Source: Candidatus Sumerlaeota bacterium (lineage in GTDB: Bacteria; Sumerlaeota; Sumerlaeia; JAFGJS01). From it: 64,000 nucleotides of DNA. The position numbers and the translations under genes are program-made. Of the stretch, positions 9,321 to 18,915 are shown one piece after another. Numbering within the stretch: the stretch's first letter is position 1; the number at the start of each line of letters is the position of its first letter. The notes under the pieces are model-generated. The model was not told where the DNA came from. It did not search any database and saw nothing but the letters and a program-made list of their open reading frames with translations. Where the stretch lies: positions 1 to 64,000 of the forward strand of contig JAFGJS010000151.1 of assembly GCA_016928995.1 (NCBI GenBank), given 5' to 3'.

Positions 9321-12041
9321 ATGGCGGATCAAAAACGGCTTTACCTCATCGACGGCCACTCGCAGATATACAAGGCTTTTTATGCGATTCGCAATCTGTC
9401 GAATTCGCAGGGAACGCCGGTGAACATGGTGTTCGGCTTCTCGCAGATTCTGCAGCGTGTGCTGAAGGAGTTTGAGCCGGAGTATATCGCGGTGATTTTC
9501 GATTCGCCGGGGAAGACATTCCGCAATGAGATCTACGCGGATTACAAGGCGAATCGGCAAGCGCCGCCGGAAGACCTGAGCGCGCAGATTCCGCTTGTGA
9601 TGCGCATGCTGGACGCCTTCGGCGTGCCGCGGATGGCCAGGGAAGGATTCGAGGCCGACGATCTGCTGGCCACGCTGGCCCGGGAAGGCGCGCAGCAAGG
9701 CTGCGAGGTTTACATCATTTCGTCCGACAAGGATTTGTTTCAACTGGTCAATGAACGCGTGAAGGTCATCAATATCCAAAACGACAAGTTCACGATCATT
9801 GGCGCGGACGAAGTGAAAGAAAAGATGGGCGTGCCGCCGGAGCAGATGCTCGATCTGCAAGGGCTGACCGGCGATCCGGTGGACAACATCCCCGGCGTGC
9901 CGAAGGTCGGACCGAAAACGGCGCTGAAACTGCTGGAGCAATTCGGTTCGTTGGACGCCGTGCTGGAGCGAGCGGAGGAAATCACCAGCAAGGCCCTGCG
10001 CGAACGGATCATCGAGCACGCGGAGCAAGCGCGCATTTCGCGCCACCTGGCCGCGCTCGACGATAGCGTGGAATTGGAACTTGGACCGGAGGAGCTTATT
10101 CGCGGCGCGGAAGACCGGGCGGAACTCGCCCGCTTCTTCGCTGAAATGGAATTCCGGCAGTGGATGCGGCAATATCCGTTGGAGGGTGAATTGCCGCCGG
10201 AGGAAGCGGCGCAGATCGGACCGTCTGTCTTCGATACGCGGCATTATGAAATCGTGGACAGCGAAAAGGCGCTGAAACGCTGGGTGGAACGTCTGCACTG
10301 CGATAAGTCGCTGGCGTTCGACACGGAAACCGACGGCCTTGATCCATTTTCGTGTCCACTGGTGGGTATCTCGCTGTGTAATGAACCGGGACACGCGATC
10401 TACATTCCGGTCGGCCACGCCACGCTGAGCGAGGATCAACTCGAGCTTAAGCAGGTTTGCGTGGCGCTCGGTCCGGTGATGGCGGATCCAAAAACGCCGA
10501 AGGCGGCGCATAACGCGAGCTTCGATCTGAAGACGCTGGAGCGTCACGGCATGCCGGTGCGAGGACTGGTGTTCGACACGATGATCGCCGCGTTTTTGCT
10601 TGAGAGCGATCGTCGCATCGGACTGAAAGCGCTGGCGCGTGAGTTGCTGAACATTCAGATGACCGAAATCGAGGAATTGATCGGCTCCGGCAAGAACCAG
10701 TGCAACATGAGCGACGTGGAAATCCAGCGGGCCGGAATGTACGCCTGCCAGGACGCCGATGCCACCCTCCGGCTGATGCAACTGCTCAAGCCTGCGATCG
10801 ACAGTTCGCCGATGCAGGAATTGTTCTATGACATTGAAATGCCGCTGATCGAAGTGATCCACCGCATGGAGGTGGAAGGCGTCCGCATCGATGCGGAGCA
10901 CTTCAAGCGGCTTTCGCAGGAATTCCAGGCCGAACTGGAAAAACTGGCCGAGGCGATCTACAAGGAATGTGGCCGGACGTTTACGATCAATTCTCCCAAG
11001 CAGGTCGGGGAGATTTTGTTCGACGAACTGAAACTCTCCACGCAGGGAGTGAAAAAGGGCAAGACCGGCGCATATTCAACGGATGTGTCGGTGCTCGAAA
11101 AACTCAAACATGAACATCCGCTGCCCGCGATGCTGCTGGAGTATCGCAAGTTTGAGAAACTGAAAAGCACCTATGTCGATCCGCTGCCCACGATGCGCAA
11201 CCGGAAAACTGGCCGGCTGCACACGCAGTTCAGCCAGACCGGCGCGGCCACCGGCCGCCTGAGCAGCAGCCATCCGAATTTGCAGAACATCCCGGTGCGC
11301 AGGGAAGAAGGCCGTAAAATCCGCCGCGGCTTTTTGCCATCGGCTCTGGGACGCGTGCTGCTTGCGGCGGATTACAGTCAAATCGAATTACGTGTGTTGG
11401 CGCATATGTCTCAGGATGCGACACTTATCGACGCTTTTCGCCAGGGCGACGATATTCATGCACTCACCGCGCAAAAGATTTTCGGCGTCGGCGCCGATAA
11501 GCAGGATAAGGCCATGCGCAGCCAGGCCAAGGTGGTCAATTTCGGCATTATTTACGGAATGTCGGCCTTCCGCCTCTCCAATGAACTGGAGATTCCACGC
11601 GACCGGGCGGCGCAATTCATCGAGGAATACTTCAAAGCCTATCCTGGGGTCCAAGCCTGGACGGAACAGATTGTGGAGCAGGCGCGCGAGCAGGGCTGGG
11701 TGGAGACGCTGACCCGCCGCCGCCGCTATTTGCGCGACATCCATTCGCGCAACCACAACCTGCGCGCGCAGGCCGAGCGGATCGCGGTCAACACGCCGAT
11801 CCAGGGCACCGCCGCCGACATGATCAAACTGGCGATGGTCAAGATGGACGCCGCGCTGGGCGACTATGCCGCCGAATGCAAAATGATCCTGCAGGTGCAC
11901 GACGAACTGATCTTTGACTTACCGGAAAGCGCAGTGGACGCATGCAAACCGTTGATCGTCGCGGCGATGGAAAACGCATTGCCACTCGACGTCCCGGTCA
12001 AAGTTGATGTCGCTGTCGGCGCCAATTGGGAAGAGGTGTAA
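9321..12041 (+). CDS. polA: DNA polymerase I
   Basis: A 906-residue polymerase for gap filling, Okazaki-fragment processing and repair. Residues 1-290 are the 5' nuclease domain. Residues 300-490 are the 3'-5' exonuclease, which keeps its metal ligands (FDTETDG, HNASFDLKTL, and Tyr/Asp in YACQDAD), so proofreading should be active. Residues 500-906 form the polymerase with motif A DYSQIELRVLAH, motif B KVVNFGIIYGMS and motif C QVHDELIF. Length and motifs are normal for full-length Pol I. A weak ribosome site precedes the ATG. coaE follows on the same strand after a repeat. Confidence 0.97.
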   Translation: MADQKRLYLIDGHSQIYKAFYAIRNLSNSQGTPVNMVFGFSQILQRVLKEFEPEYIAVIFDSPGKTFRNEIYADYKANRQAPPEDLSAQIPLVMRMLDAFGVPRMAREGFEADDLLATLAREGAQQGCEVYIISSDKDLFQLVNERVKVINIQNDKFTIIGADEVKEKMGVPPEQMLDLQGLTGDPVDNIPGVPKVGPKTALKLLEQFGSLDAVLERAEEITSKALRERIIEHAEQARISRHLAALDDSVELELGPEELIRGAEDRAELARFFAEMEFRQWMRQYPLEGELPPEEAAQIGPSVFDTRHYEIVDSEKALKRWVERLHCDKSLAFDTETDGLDPFSCPLVGISLCNEPGHAIYIPVGHATLSEDQLELKQVCVALGPVMADPKTPKAAHNASFDLKTLERHGMPVRGLVFDTMIAAFLLESDRRIGLKALARELLNIQMTEIEELIGSGKNQCNMSDVEIQRAGMYACQDADATLRLMQLLKPAIDSSPMQELFYDIEMPLIEVIHRMEVEGVRIDAEHFKRLSQEFQAELEKLAEAIYKECGRTFTINSPKQVGEILFDELKLSTQGVKKGKTGAYSTDVSVLEKLKHEHPLPAMLLEYRKFEKLKSTYVDPLPTMRNRKTGRLHTQFSQTGAATGRLSSSHPNLQNIPVRREEGRKIRRGFLPSALGRVLLAADYSQIELRVLAHMSQDATLIDAFRQGDDIHALTAQKIFGVGADKQDKAMRSQAKVVNFGIIYGMSAFRLSNELEIPRDRAAQFIEEYFKAYPGVQAWTEQIVEQAREQGWVETLTRRRRYLRDIHSRNHNLRAQAERIAVNTPIQGTAADMIKLAMVKMDAALGDYAAECKMILQVHDELIFDLPESAVDACKPLIVAAMENALPLDVPVKVDVAVGANWEEV

Positions 12042-12065
12042 AGCGAACTTTCTGCGATTGTATTT

Positions 12066-12151
12066 TTCACACGAAGACATAAAGGCACAAAGATTGATCC
12101 TTGATGTTGAAAAAGTAATAGAACTTTGTGCTTTCTGTGCCTCTGTGTGAA
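12066..12151. repeat. Imperfect inverted repeat of the CACAGAGGCACAAAG type
   Basis: The left arm (12066-12092) and right arm (12124-12151) are near reverse complements, beginning TTCACAC and ending GCACAAAG, with a 31-base loop. It fills the gap between polA and coaE. The arms resemble the outer arms of the palindrome at 47190-47385, so this is probably one copy of a dispersed intergenic repeat. It may fold in RNA. Confidence 0.7.
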
Positions 12152-12183
12152 TTGAAAAATCTATTAACTCGATTGGCATTGGA

Positions 12184-12801
12184 TTGTTTATCCTCGGACT
12201 CACAGGGAGTTTTGGCGCGGGGAAGAGCACCGTTTCGCAGATGCTGGCGGAGCGCGGGGCGCTGATTTCGGACGCCGACGCGCACGCGAAACACGCCGTG
12301 AGAAAAGGCACGAAAGCGCTCAGGGAACTTAAGAAATTGATGGGACCGGAAGTCATGCTGCCGGATGGCACGCTTGATCGCAAAGCCGTGCGCGAACGCA
12401 TTTTCGAAGACGAAGCCCTGCGCAAAGCGGTGGAAGCGATCATTCATCCCGCGGTGAAAAAACTGCGCGACAAGGAAGTCAAGCAGGCCCGCAAGGACGG
12501 AGTGGAGATCATCGTGCTGGACATTCCGCTGCTGTTCGAAAACGGACTGGAACAGGAAGCGGATAAAGTGGCCGCCGTGGTTTGCGACGAGACGCAGATC
12601 ATCCTGCGCCTGCAGGCGCGAGACGGCTTCAGCGAAGCGGAAATCCGCCAGCGCTGGGCCGCGCAGATCTCGCAGGAAGACAAATGCGGCCTGGCGGATT
12701 GCGTGATCGACAACAGCAAGTCGCTCGAAGAGACCGCGCTTCAGGTGGACGCCCTACTGCACCGCATCCGCGAAGGCAATTGGCGCAAAGATCCTGACTG
12801 A
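12184..12801 (+). CDS. coaE: Dephospho-CoA kinase
   Basis: A 205-residue cytoplasmic kinase for the last step of coenzyme A synthesis, phosphorylating the 3' hydroxyl of dephospho-CoA. It begins with the P-loop GLTGSFGAGKST, followed by SDADAHAKHAV and a later DIPLLFE motif. These are family hallmarks at the expected positions. The best start is TTG at 12184; no upstream in-frame ATG is available. It is downstream of polA, a common bacterial neighbour. Confidence 0.93.
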   Translation: MFILGLTGSFGAGKSTVSQMLAERGALISDADAHAKHAVRKGTKALRELKKLMGPEVMLPDGTLDRKAVRERIFEDEALRKAVEAIIHPAVKKLRDKEVKQARKDGVEIIVLDIPLLFENGLEQEADKVAAVVCDETQIILRLQARDGFSEAEIRQRWAAQISQEDKCGLADCVIDNSKSLEETALQVDALLHRIREGNWRKDPD

Positions 12802-12884
12802 TGAAAATCACAACCGGACGGTACGCGATCATCATAGCTATATGCATCACCTACGGCAGATCTGGTGAGGAAGGATAAAATGAC

Positions 12885-13547
12885 ATGGCATCCTATTCAG
12901 GCATCTATGTGCATCATCCCGACCATCATGCAGTGGCAAGGCTATTGGAAATTTTAGAACGCAGAAAGCGTTTGAGAAAACTCAAGGTCTCCGAAAGGGC
13001 GTATGAAGGATTCGAGTCGGATGAACTCAGTGGATTCATTTATCGAGCTTATTATATCAATCCACCTTGGCAGGATTGGATTCATGTCGTCGGATCGATC
13101 AGTCTTAATGAATCGCTATTGTCTGATGATATGAATAGCGTCGCCGACTATCTCTCACGAGAGTTATCTTGCCAAGTCCTTGCGTTGTCTTGGCAGACAA
13201 CTGTTGGTCAAGAATGCATGCGGTTAATCGATCACGGAAAAACAAGAAGGCGCATTGCATACGCTGAAGGAGGCGAAATTCTATTCATCGACGAAGGAGA
13301 ACAATTGGATTTTGAAGCGAGTCTCCAAAAAAAGAAAGAAGCGGGATTGCTGCAAGAGGATCTCGATGAAATAGAATCTGGGCCTGAAAATTTAAAGAAA
13401 GTATATTTACTGCCGGATTGCAGGGAATTTGCTGAAGGAGCTGGATTGCTGATGGACGAATACAGCCCTGAAGGGATGCAAATCATCATCGAAAGCAAAC
13501 TAAAATTCTGGCCGTTTCGTTGTCCCTATGATCGGGGAAATACATAA
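12885..13547 (+). CDS. Hypothetical protein
   Basis: A 220-residue soluble, charged protein with no signal peptide, no membrane segment and no recognised domain. The C-terminal half is rich in Glu and Lys and may be helical. AAGGA lies nine bases before the ATG. It sits between coaE and rho, which are usually stable neighbours, and its GC content is lower than theirs (24 of 60 in 13381-13440). This suggests a later insertion or a fast-evolving gene. Confidence 0.65.
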   Translation: MASYSGIYVHHPDHHAVARLLEILERRKRLRKLKVSERAYEGFESDELSGFIYRAYYINPPWQDWIHVVGSISLNESLLSDDMNSVADYLSRELSCQVLALSWQTTVGQECMRLIDHGKTRRRIAYAEGGEILFIDEGEQLDFEASLQKKKEAGLLQEDLDEIESGPENLKKVYLLPDCREFAEGAGLLMDEYSPEGMQIIIESKLKFWPFRCPYDRGNT

Positions 13548-13590
13548 GAACTAAGAAAACAAATATATATCACACACATGGAGAAACACT

Positions 13591-14838
13591 GTGGACGTAG
13601 CAACGCTGCAAAAAAACAAGATCTCGGAACTGACCAAGATCGCCAAATCCCTCAAGATCGAGGGATACTACAATCTGCGCAAGCAGGACCTGATCTTCCG
13701 CATCCTGCAAGCCAATGCGGAGCAGGAAGGGCACATGTTCGGCGAAGGACTGCTGGAAATCCTGCAGGACGGCTTCGGCTTTCTGCGCTCGCCGAATTAT
13801 AACTACCTGCCAGGCCCGGACGATATCTATGTCTCGCCGTCGCAGATTCGCCGCTTTTCGCTGGCTAAGGGCGACATGGTGAGCGGCATGGTCCGCCCGC
13901 CAAAAGACAACGAGCGCTATTTCGCGCTGCTCAAGGTCGAAGCGGTCAACGGCGAATCGCCGGACAAGGCCAAGGACCGCACGCTGTTCGACAACCTGAC
14001 GCCGCTTTTTCCCACGAAACGTTTCCTGCTGGAAACCGAACCGAAAAATATGATCGGCCGCGTGATCGACCTGCTCAGCCCGATCGGCTTCGGCCAACGC
14101 GCGCTGATCGTGGCGCCGCCCAAGACCGGCAAGACGATCATGATGCAGTCCATCGCCAATTCGATCACAGCGAACCATCCGGACGTGACGCTGATGGTGC
14201 TGCTGATCGACGAGCGCCCGGAGGAAGTGACCGATATGCGCCGCAGCGTCAATGGCGAGGTCATCGCTTCGACTTTCGATGAGCCGCCGGAACGCCACAC
14301 CCAGGTGGCCGAGCTGGTCATCGAAAAGGCCAAGCGTATGGTGGAGCATGGCAACGACGTGGTGATCCTGCTCGACTCGATCACGCGGCTGGCCCGCGCG
14401 TACAACATCGTCAATCCATCCAGCGGCAAGCTGCTTTCCGGCGGCATCGACGCGCACGCGCTGCACAAGCCCAAACGCTTCTTCGGCGCCGCGCGCAACG
14501 TGGAGGAAGGCGGCAGTCTGACCATCGTGGGCACCGCGCTGGTGGACACCGGCAGCAAGATGGACGACGTGATCTTCGAGGAATTCAAAGGCACGGGCAA
14601 CAGCGAGATCAACCTGGACCGCAAGCTGGTCGAGCGCCGCACCTTCCCGGCTATCGACATCAATCGCTCCTCGACGCGCCGCGAGGAACTCCTGCTGGAT
14701 CAGACCGCTTTGCAACGCATGTACCTGCTGCGCAAGGTGTTACAGGAGATGACGGTCGTCGAGGCGATGGAGTTCCTGCAGGATCGCCTGAAAAAAGTCG
14801 ACACCAATCAAGAATTCCTTGACACCATGAGCCAATAA
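13591..14838 (+). CDS. rho: Transcription termination factor Rho
   Basis: A 415-residue hexameric RNA-dependent ATPase that ends transcription. The N-terminal helical part (about 1-45) is followed by the cold-shock-like RNA-binding domain (GFGFLRS near residue 67). The ATPase has Walker A APPKTGKT, Walker [17 protein letters not shown], and the Q-loop/R-loop region near [11 protein letters not shown]. It lacks the long acidic or basic insert of some Rho proteins. The start is GTG at 13591, with GGAG about eight bases upstream. rpmE follows, a common arrangement. Confidence 0.97.
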   Translation: MDVATLQKNKISELTKIAKSLKIEGYYNLRKQDLIFRILQANAEQEGHMFGEGLLEILQDGFGFLRSPNYNYLPGPDDIYVSPSQIRRFSLAKGDMVSGMVRPPKDNERYFALLKVEAVNGESPDKAKDRTLFDNLTPLFPTKRFLLETEPKNMIGRVIDLLSPIGFGQRALIVAPPKTGKTIMMQSIANSITANHPDVTLMVLLIDERPEEVTDMRRSVNGEVIASTFDEPPERHTQVAELVIEKAKRMVEHGNDVVILLDSITRLARAYNIVNPSSGKLLSGGIDAHALHKPKRFFGAARNVEEGGSLTIVGTALVDTGSKMDDVIFEEFKGTGNSEINLDRKLVERRTFPAIDINRSSTRREELLLDQTALQRMYLLRKVLQEMTVVEAMEFLQDRLKKVDTNQEFLDTMSQ

Positions 14839-14852
14839 TCGTCGAATACCGC

Positions 14853-14877
14853 TCCCTTTGGTCGGAAATCAAAGGGA
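14853..14877 (+). promoter_or_regulatory. Stem-loop in the rpmE leader
   Basis: TCCCTTTG and CAAAGGGA pair over eight perfect bases with a nine-base loop, 15 bases after the rho stop and 26 bases before the rpmE start. No U-run follows, so it is not a standard terminator. L31 leaders are known autoregulatory sites in several bacteria, so such a role is possible here. Confidence 0.4.
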
Positions 14878-14902
14878 TATCAAGCAAAAGAGGCCCAAAA
14901 TC

Positions 14903-15118
14903 ATGAAGCGAAACCTTCATCCCGCATACGGCGCATGCAAAGTGAGTTGCGCCTGCGGCAACACCTTTGAAACGCGTTCGACCAAGAAGGAAATCAAAGT
15001 CGAAATCTGCTCAGCCTGCCATCCCTTCTTCACCGGCAAGCAGAAATTCGTCGACTCCGCCGGCCGCGTGGATAAATTCAAAAAACGCTACGGCGACCGC
15101 GCCGCCGCCAAGAAATAA
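14903..15118 (+). CDS. rpmE: 50S ribosomal protein L31
   Basis: A 71-residue large-subunit ribosomal protein. It is the zinc-binding form: Cys residues occur in CKVSCACGN and in [10 protein letters not shown]. The frame is open from 14858, but [10 protein letters not shown] at 14903 is the family start, with AAGAGG nine bases upstream. It follows rho and ends at a strong hairpin. The zinc form is the one made when zinc is plentiful. Confidence 0.96.
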   Translation: MKRNLHPAYGACKVSCACGNTFETRSTKKEIKVEICSACHPFFTGKQKFVDSAGRVDKFKKRYGDRAAAKK

Positions 15119-15144
15119 GCAAAACCACATCATTCGGAATAACA

Positions 15145-15180
15145 AATCAGCCCGGCGAAACCCCCTTCGCCGGGCTGATT
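15145..15180 (+). terminator. Intrinsic terminator after rpmE
   Basis: A perfect 15-base-pair stem (AATCAGCCCGGCGAA with its complement) encloses a six-base loop and is followed by a short T-containing run (ACGTTTCT). It lies 27 bases after the rpmE stop. The U-tract is weak but the stem is very stable. Confidence 0.8.
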
Positions 15181-15226
15181 ACGTTTCTCCCAGCAATAAT
15201 ACCATTGAATCGAAGCACTACTGCTC

Positions 15227-15257
15227 TTGACAAATACGGTCTTGCCCGGCATAAAAT
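15227..15257 (+). promoter_or_regulatory. Candidate promoter of the type IIG gene
   Basis: A perfect TTGACA is followed 19 bases later by TAAAAT, just after the rpmE terminator and about 75 bases before the restriction-methylase start. The spacer is long for sigma-70. Confidence 0.5.
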
Positions 15258-15330
15258 TAAATGCCCCATTAGCCGGAAGAGATGAACTGCACGTAAGATA
15301 AGCTGCGCGATTCCAGACATCGAGGCGAAA

Positions 15331-18273
15331 ATGGCTAAGACTCTCGAGCAAAGCAAAGATGAAGTAGCCAGTCTGGTTCAATTCTTCAAAAAAAATCACA
15401 AGGCGTTCCTCTCCGCATCATTTAAAGAGGCGGAAATCCGGTCGCAGCTCATCGATCCGCTGTTCATCGCCTTGGGTTGGAACGTGCGTAATGAAGGGCC
15501 GGAACGCGTTGCGCCGCAGAATCGTGAAGTGGTGATCGAGCCATCGCTTGAAGTCGAGGGCAACCGCAAATCGCCGGATTACGCCTTTCGCATCGGACAC
15601 ACGCCAAAATTCTACGTCGAAGCGAAAAAGTGCGGCGTTAATATCAAGAGCGATCCAACGCCTGCTTTCCAACTCCGCCGTTACGCCTGGAATGGCAAAC
15701 TCCCGCTTTCGATCCTGACGGATTTCGAGGAACTGGCGGTGTACGACTGCACCAGCCGCCCATACCCCAGCGATAAAGTGAGCAAAGGCCGCATCCAGTA
15801 TTACAACTTTGAACAATACCCCGATTGCTGGGGGGAAATCTGGAAAATCTTCTCCCGCGAAGCAGTTTGGTCGGGATCGTTCGACCAATTCACCGAAACC
15901 AAACGCGGCCGGCGCGGCACATCCGAAGTGGACGCCGAATTCCTCAAGGAAATTGAAACATGGCGCGACGTGCTCGCGCGCAACATCGCCCTGCGCAACG
16001 CTGGTCTTTCGATTGATGATCTGAACCGCGCCGTGCAACTCACCATCGACCGCATCATCTTTCTGCGCATGGCCGAAGACCGCAAACTGGAGCGCGAAAG
16101 AAGCCTGCTCGATCTGGCCGGCAAAACCGGCATCTACAAGCGCTTCATCAAGGATCTGTGCCAGCCCGCCGACGACCGCTATAACTCCGGCCTGTTCGAT
16201 CTTAAGACTGACCGCCGTTTCAACAGTTTGGAAATCGACGATAAAGTGCTCAAGCCGATCCTGCAAAGCATTTATCCCGAGCACGATTCCCCTTACATGT
16301 TCGACGTGATGCCGGTGGAGATACTCGGCACGGTCTACGAACGCTTTCTCGGCAAGGTGATCCGCCTCACCGCGGGCCATCACGCCAAAATCGAGGAAAA
16401 ACCCGAAGTGCGCAAGGCGGGCGGCGTCTATTACACCCCGGCCTATATCGTCGATTACATCGTGCAGCAGACCGTGGGAAAACAGATTGAAGGCAAAAGT
16501 CCCCGGCAACTGCGCGGCGAGGGGAGCGGCAAGAATGCGCAGCCCTTGCGTGTGCTCGACATGGCCTGCGGCTCCGGCTCGTTTCTCCTCGGCGCCTATC
16601 AATGCCTGCTCAATGACTATCTCAAGTGGTACACCGAGAACTCGCCGGAAAAGCACAAGCAAGCCGTATGGCAGAAGAAATCCGCACAGGTAGGCGGCGA
16701 GCAGGAATGGCGCCTGACCATTCAGGAAAAGAAACGCATCCTCACCACGCACATCTTCGGCGTGGACATCGACGCCCAAGCCGTGGAAGTCACCAAACTG
16801 TCGTTGCTACTGAAAGTGCTGGAAGGCGAGGACGACGAATCGCTCGGCAGCCAGATCGACTGGATCGAAGCGCACGAACGTGCATTGCCCAACCTGGATC
16901 AGAATATCAAGTGCGGCAATTCGCTGATCGGCCCCGATTACTTCACCGGCGACATGTTCCCCGACGCCGAGGAACTCAAACGCATCAATCCCTTCGACTG
17001 GCAGCACGAATTTCCCGCCGCCATAAACTCCGGCGGCTTCGACTGCATCATCGGCAATCCGCCATATGGTGCCCAGTTTAATGATGATGAAAAAAAATTT
17101 CTTCTCAATAATTATTCCGCCCAAAACTATCAACTCGACTCCTACCTATTATTTATTGAAAAGGGATTACGATCATTACTGAAGGATTTCGGACGTCTTG
17201 GCTACATTATGCCAAATCCTTGGCTTACTAATATTCTGCAAAGGAATGCTCGAAAATTTGTGGCAGATGAATCTCGAATTGTGGAAATTGTTCATTTTCA
17301 ATTTCCAGTTTTTCCAAAGGTCACAGTAGATTGCCAGATTGTTATTTTAGAAAAACATAATCCCTCTGATTGGAATCCAAAAACAATTATTGCACTTACA
17401 AAACCCATGTTTTGCGAACAAACGCAGAATCCTATGATGAATAGCATCATCCATGATCAAAATGTGTGGCGATCTAATAATGGCGATGTGATAAATATTT
17501 TTCTTGGCAAGGAAGAGATGGCACTTGCTGCTAGGATACGCAAGATTTCTGAACCTCTATCCAATTGGTGTAAAATTACCGTAGGCATCAAACCTTATCA
17601 GAAGGGCAAGGGCGTACCCCCCCAAACAAAAAATACTGTTCAAAATCGACCGTTCGATAGTGATAAAAAGCTAGATCCAACGTTTCGGTGTTACTTACGT
17701 GGATCTGATATACAGCGATATCTCATTCAACCTGTCAAAGAACGCTATCTTAAATATGGATCTTGGTTAGCAGAACCTCGGCCATCTGCAAACTTCGATG
17801 CAGAAAAAAAAATTGTTATGCGGCAGACAGGAGACTCACTTGTCGCAGCGCTAGACACAGAGCAGTATCTATGTCTGAATAATATGCATGTCATTGTACC
17901 TTATGTTAATGCTCCTTCGATTTTCTATTTGATTGGGATTATCAACTCAAGATTATTGAATTGGTACTATCAAACTCTTAATCCCGAAAAAGGAGAGGCT
18001 CTAGCTGAAGTCAAGAAGAGCAATGTTGAACGATTGCTTATCAGGCAGATTGATCGTAATTTCCCAGCAATAGTCAAGCAACAGGATCATATCATTGAAC
18101 TGGTGAAGGCGATGCTAGCACTGCACAAGCAGTTGGCGAAAACAAATGGAGAATCCGAACAACGTATCCTGCAACGTCAGATCGACGCCACAGACCGCGA
18201 GATCGACCGGCTGGTTTACGAGCTGTATGAACTGACGCCCGAGGAAATCGCCATCGTCGAAGGAAACAATTAA
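15331..18273 (+). CDS. Type IIG restriction-modification enzyme (Eco57I-like)
   Basis: A 980-residue single-chain endonuclease plus adenine N6-methyltransferase. An N-terminal PD-(D/E)XK nuclease is suggested by PDYAFRI near residue 83 and FYVEAKK near 96. The methylase has motif I VLDMACGSGSF near 408 and motif IV IIGNPPYG near 573. The C-terminal 350 residues should hold the target-recognition domain. From just after NPPY (about 17065) to about 18115 the DNA turns AT-rich (33% GC in 17101-17160 against 52% in 16861-16920) and then reverts. This suggests that the specificity part was exchanged. No separate specificity gene is present. Confidence 0.88.
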   Translation: MAKTLEQSKDEVASLVQFFKKNHKAFLSASFKEAEIRSQLIDPLFIALGWNVRNEGPERVAPQNREVVIEPSLEVEGNRKSPDYAFRIGHTPKFYVEAKKCGVNIKSDPTPAFQLRRYAWNGKLPLSILTDFEELAVYDCTSRPYPSDKVSKGRIQYYNFEQYPDCWGEIWKIFSREAVWSGSFDQFTETKRGRRGTSEVDAEFLKEIETWRDVLARNIALRNAGLSIDDLNRAVQLTIDRIIFLRMAEDRKLERERSLLDLAGKTGIYKRFIKDLCQPADDRYNSGLFDLKTDRRFNSLEIDDKVLKPILQSIYPEHDSPYMFDVMPVEILGTVYERFLGKVIRLTAGHHAKIEEKPEVRKAGGVYYTPAYIVDYIVQQTVGKQIEGKSPRQLRGEGSGKNAQPLRVLDMACGSGSFLLGAYQCLLNDYLKWYTENSPEKHKQAVWQKKSAQVGGEQEWRLTIQEKKRILTTHIFGVDIDAQAVEVTKLSLLLKVLEGEDDESLGSQIDWIEAHERALPNLDQNIKCGNSLIGPDYFTGDMFPDAEELKRINPFDWQHEFPAAINSGGFDCIIGNPPYGAQFNDDEKKFLLNNYSAQNYQLDSYLLFIEKGLRSLLKDFGRLGYIMPNPWLTNILQRNARKFVADESRIVEIVHFQFPVFPKVTVDCQIVILEKHNPSDWNPKTIIALTKPMFCEQTQNPMMNSIIHDQNVWRSNNGDVINIFLGKEEMALAARIRKISEPLSNWCKITVGIKPYQKGKGVPPQTKNTVQNRPFDSDKKLDPTFRCYLRGSDIQRYLIQPVKERYLKYGSWLAEPRPSANFDAEKKIVMRQTGDSLVAALDTEQYLCLNNMHVIVPYVNAPSIFYLIGIINSRLLNWYYQTLNPEKGEALAEVKKSNVERLLIRQIDRNFPAIVKQQDHIIELVKAMLALHKQLAKTNGESEQRILQRQIDATDREIDRLVYELYELTPEEIAIVEGNN

Positions 18274-18274
18274 T

Positions 18275-18310
18275 GGATGTCCGGCGTGTGGAATCGAATA
18301 GAGGACATCC
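18275..18310 (+). terminator. Hairpin after the type IIG gene
   Basis: GGATGTCC and GGACATCC form a perfect eight-base-pair stem one base after the stop codon, with a 20-base loop and no U-run. It may be a weak terminator or an mRNA 3' end signal. Confidence 0.35.
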
Positions 18311-18664
18311 GATTCAGCATTCGCAAAACTGAACTCACACAGCCGATAGCGGCTGCGCCGCGTTCCAGGGATGTGGAATAAACTTTTGAGAGATGCGCGA
18401 TACGAGATCATTCAAAGCAAATACTTCTCCAGGTTCTTCCCATTTTAGTGTGGATTTAATACGCCCCCCTGGTTTGGCGCTCAATCGATGAAAGGAATGC
18501 AGGCATGAATCAAGATCGCTGGTTCTTGGCGGTTATCATGGCCTGATTGATCCGTGAAAAGGCCCCCCGAAATTTTGCGGATCAGTATATAAGTGGCAAA
18601 TCCACACCAAAAGGGGAAGAACCGCAATTTTTATAGGTGTTATTGCTTTGCTGGATACCCTCTT
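18311..18664. other. Non-coding tract between the type IIG gene and the ATPase gene
   Basis: No supported gene. A short inverted repeat (TGATCCG at 18548-18554 with CGGATCA at 18578-18584) encloses a run of six C; it could be the end of a lost mobile element, but no transposase remnant is visible. The tract adjoins the TACTCG palindrome. Confidence 0.4.
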
Positions 18665-18773
18665 TCGTACTCGTACTCAGCGTAGCGGCACTCGTACTCG
18701 ATATAATCGCTTTTGCGTCAGTTTGAAACGGATTTTCGAGTACGAGTACGCGTACAAGTACGAGTGCGATAAT
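18665..18773. repeat. Palindromic TACTCG repeat
   Basis: Two arms are built from GTACTC units and their complement GAGTAC. The inner parts pair perfectly over 11 bases (CTCGTACTCGA at 18691-18701 with TCGAGTACGAG at 18736-18746). The outer parts pair imperfectly. The loop of 34 bases is unrelated. It looks like a dispersed extragenic palindrome; only one copy was seen in this window. Confidence 0.7.
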
Positions 18774-18851
18774 ATACTCATAGCTTTTCAACAGAACGAG
18801 ATGGTCTATCTTCCGCATTCGCCCCGCCGAAATCAAGAGGCATAAAGCAAG

Positions 18852-18880
18852 TTGACGCCGCGCACATCAGACGCTAGAAT
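18852..18880 (+). promoter_or_regulatory. Sigma-70-type promoter of the ChlI-like gene
   Basis: TTGACG and TAGAAT with the ideal 17-base spacer lie 36 bases before the ATG. AAGGA then sits eight bases before the start. This is the best standard promoter in the window. Confidence 0.65.
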
Positions 18881-18915
18881 GTTCGCTTGATATTGTTCAA
18901 AAAGGAATCGGCGTC

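Noticed and set aside
9276-10901. Long minus-strand open frame opposite polA
   Set aside because: It is Arg/His-rich with no recognisable domain, and lies fully antisense to the conserved polA. It is a composition shadow.
15418-16779. 453-codon minus-strand frame opposite the type IIG gene
   Set aside because: No domain or ribosome site, and it mirrors the high-GC codon bias of the real gene.
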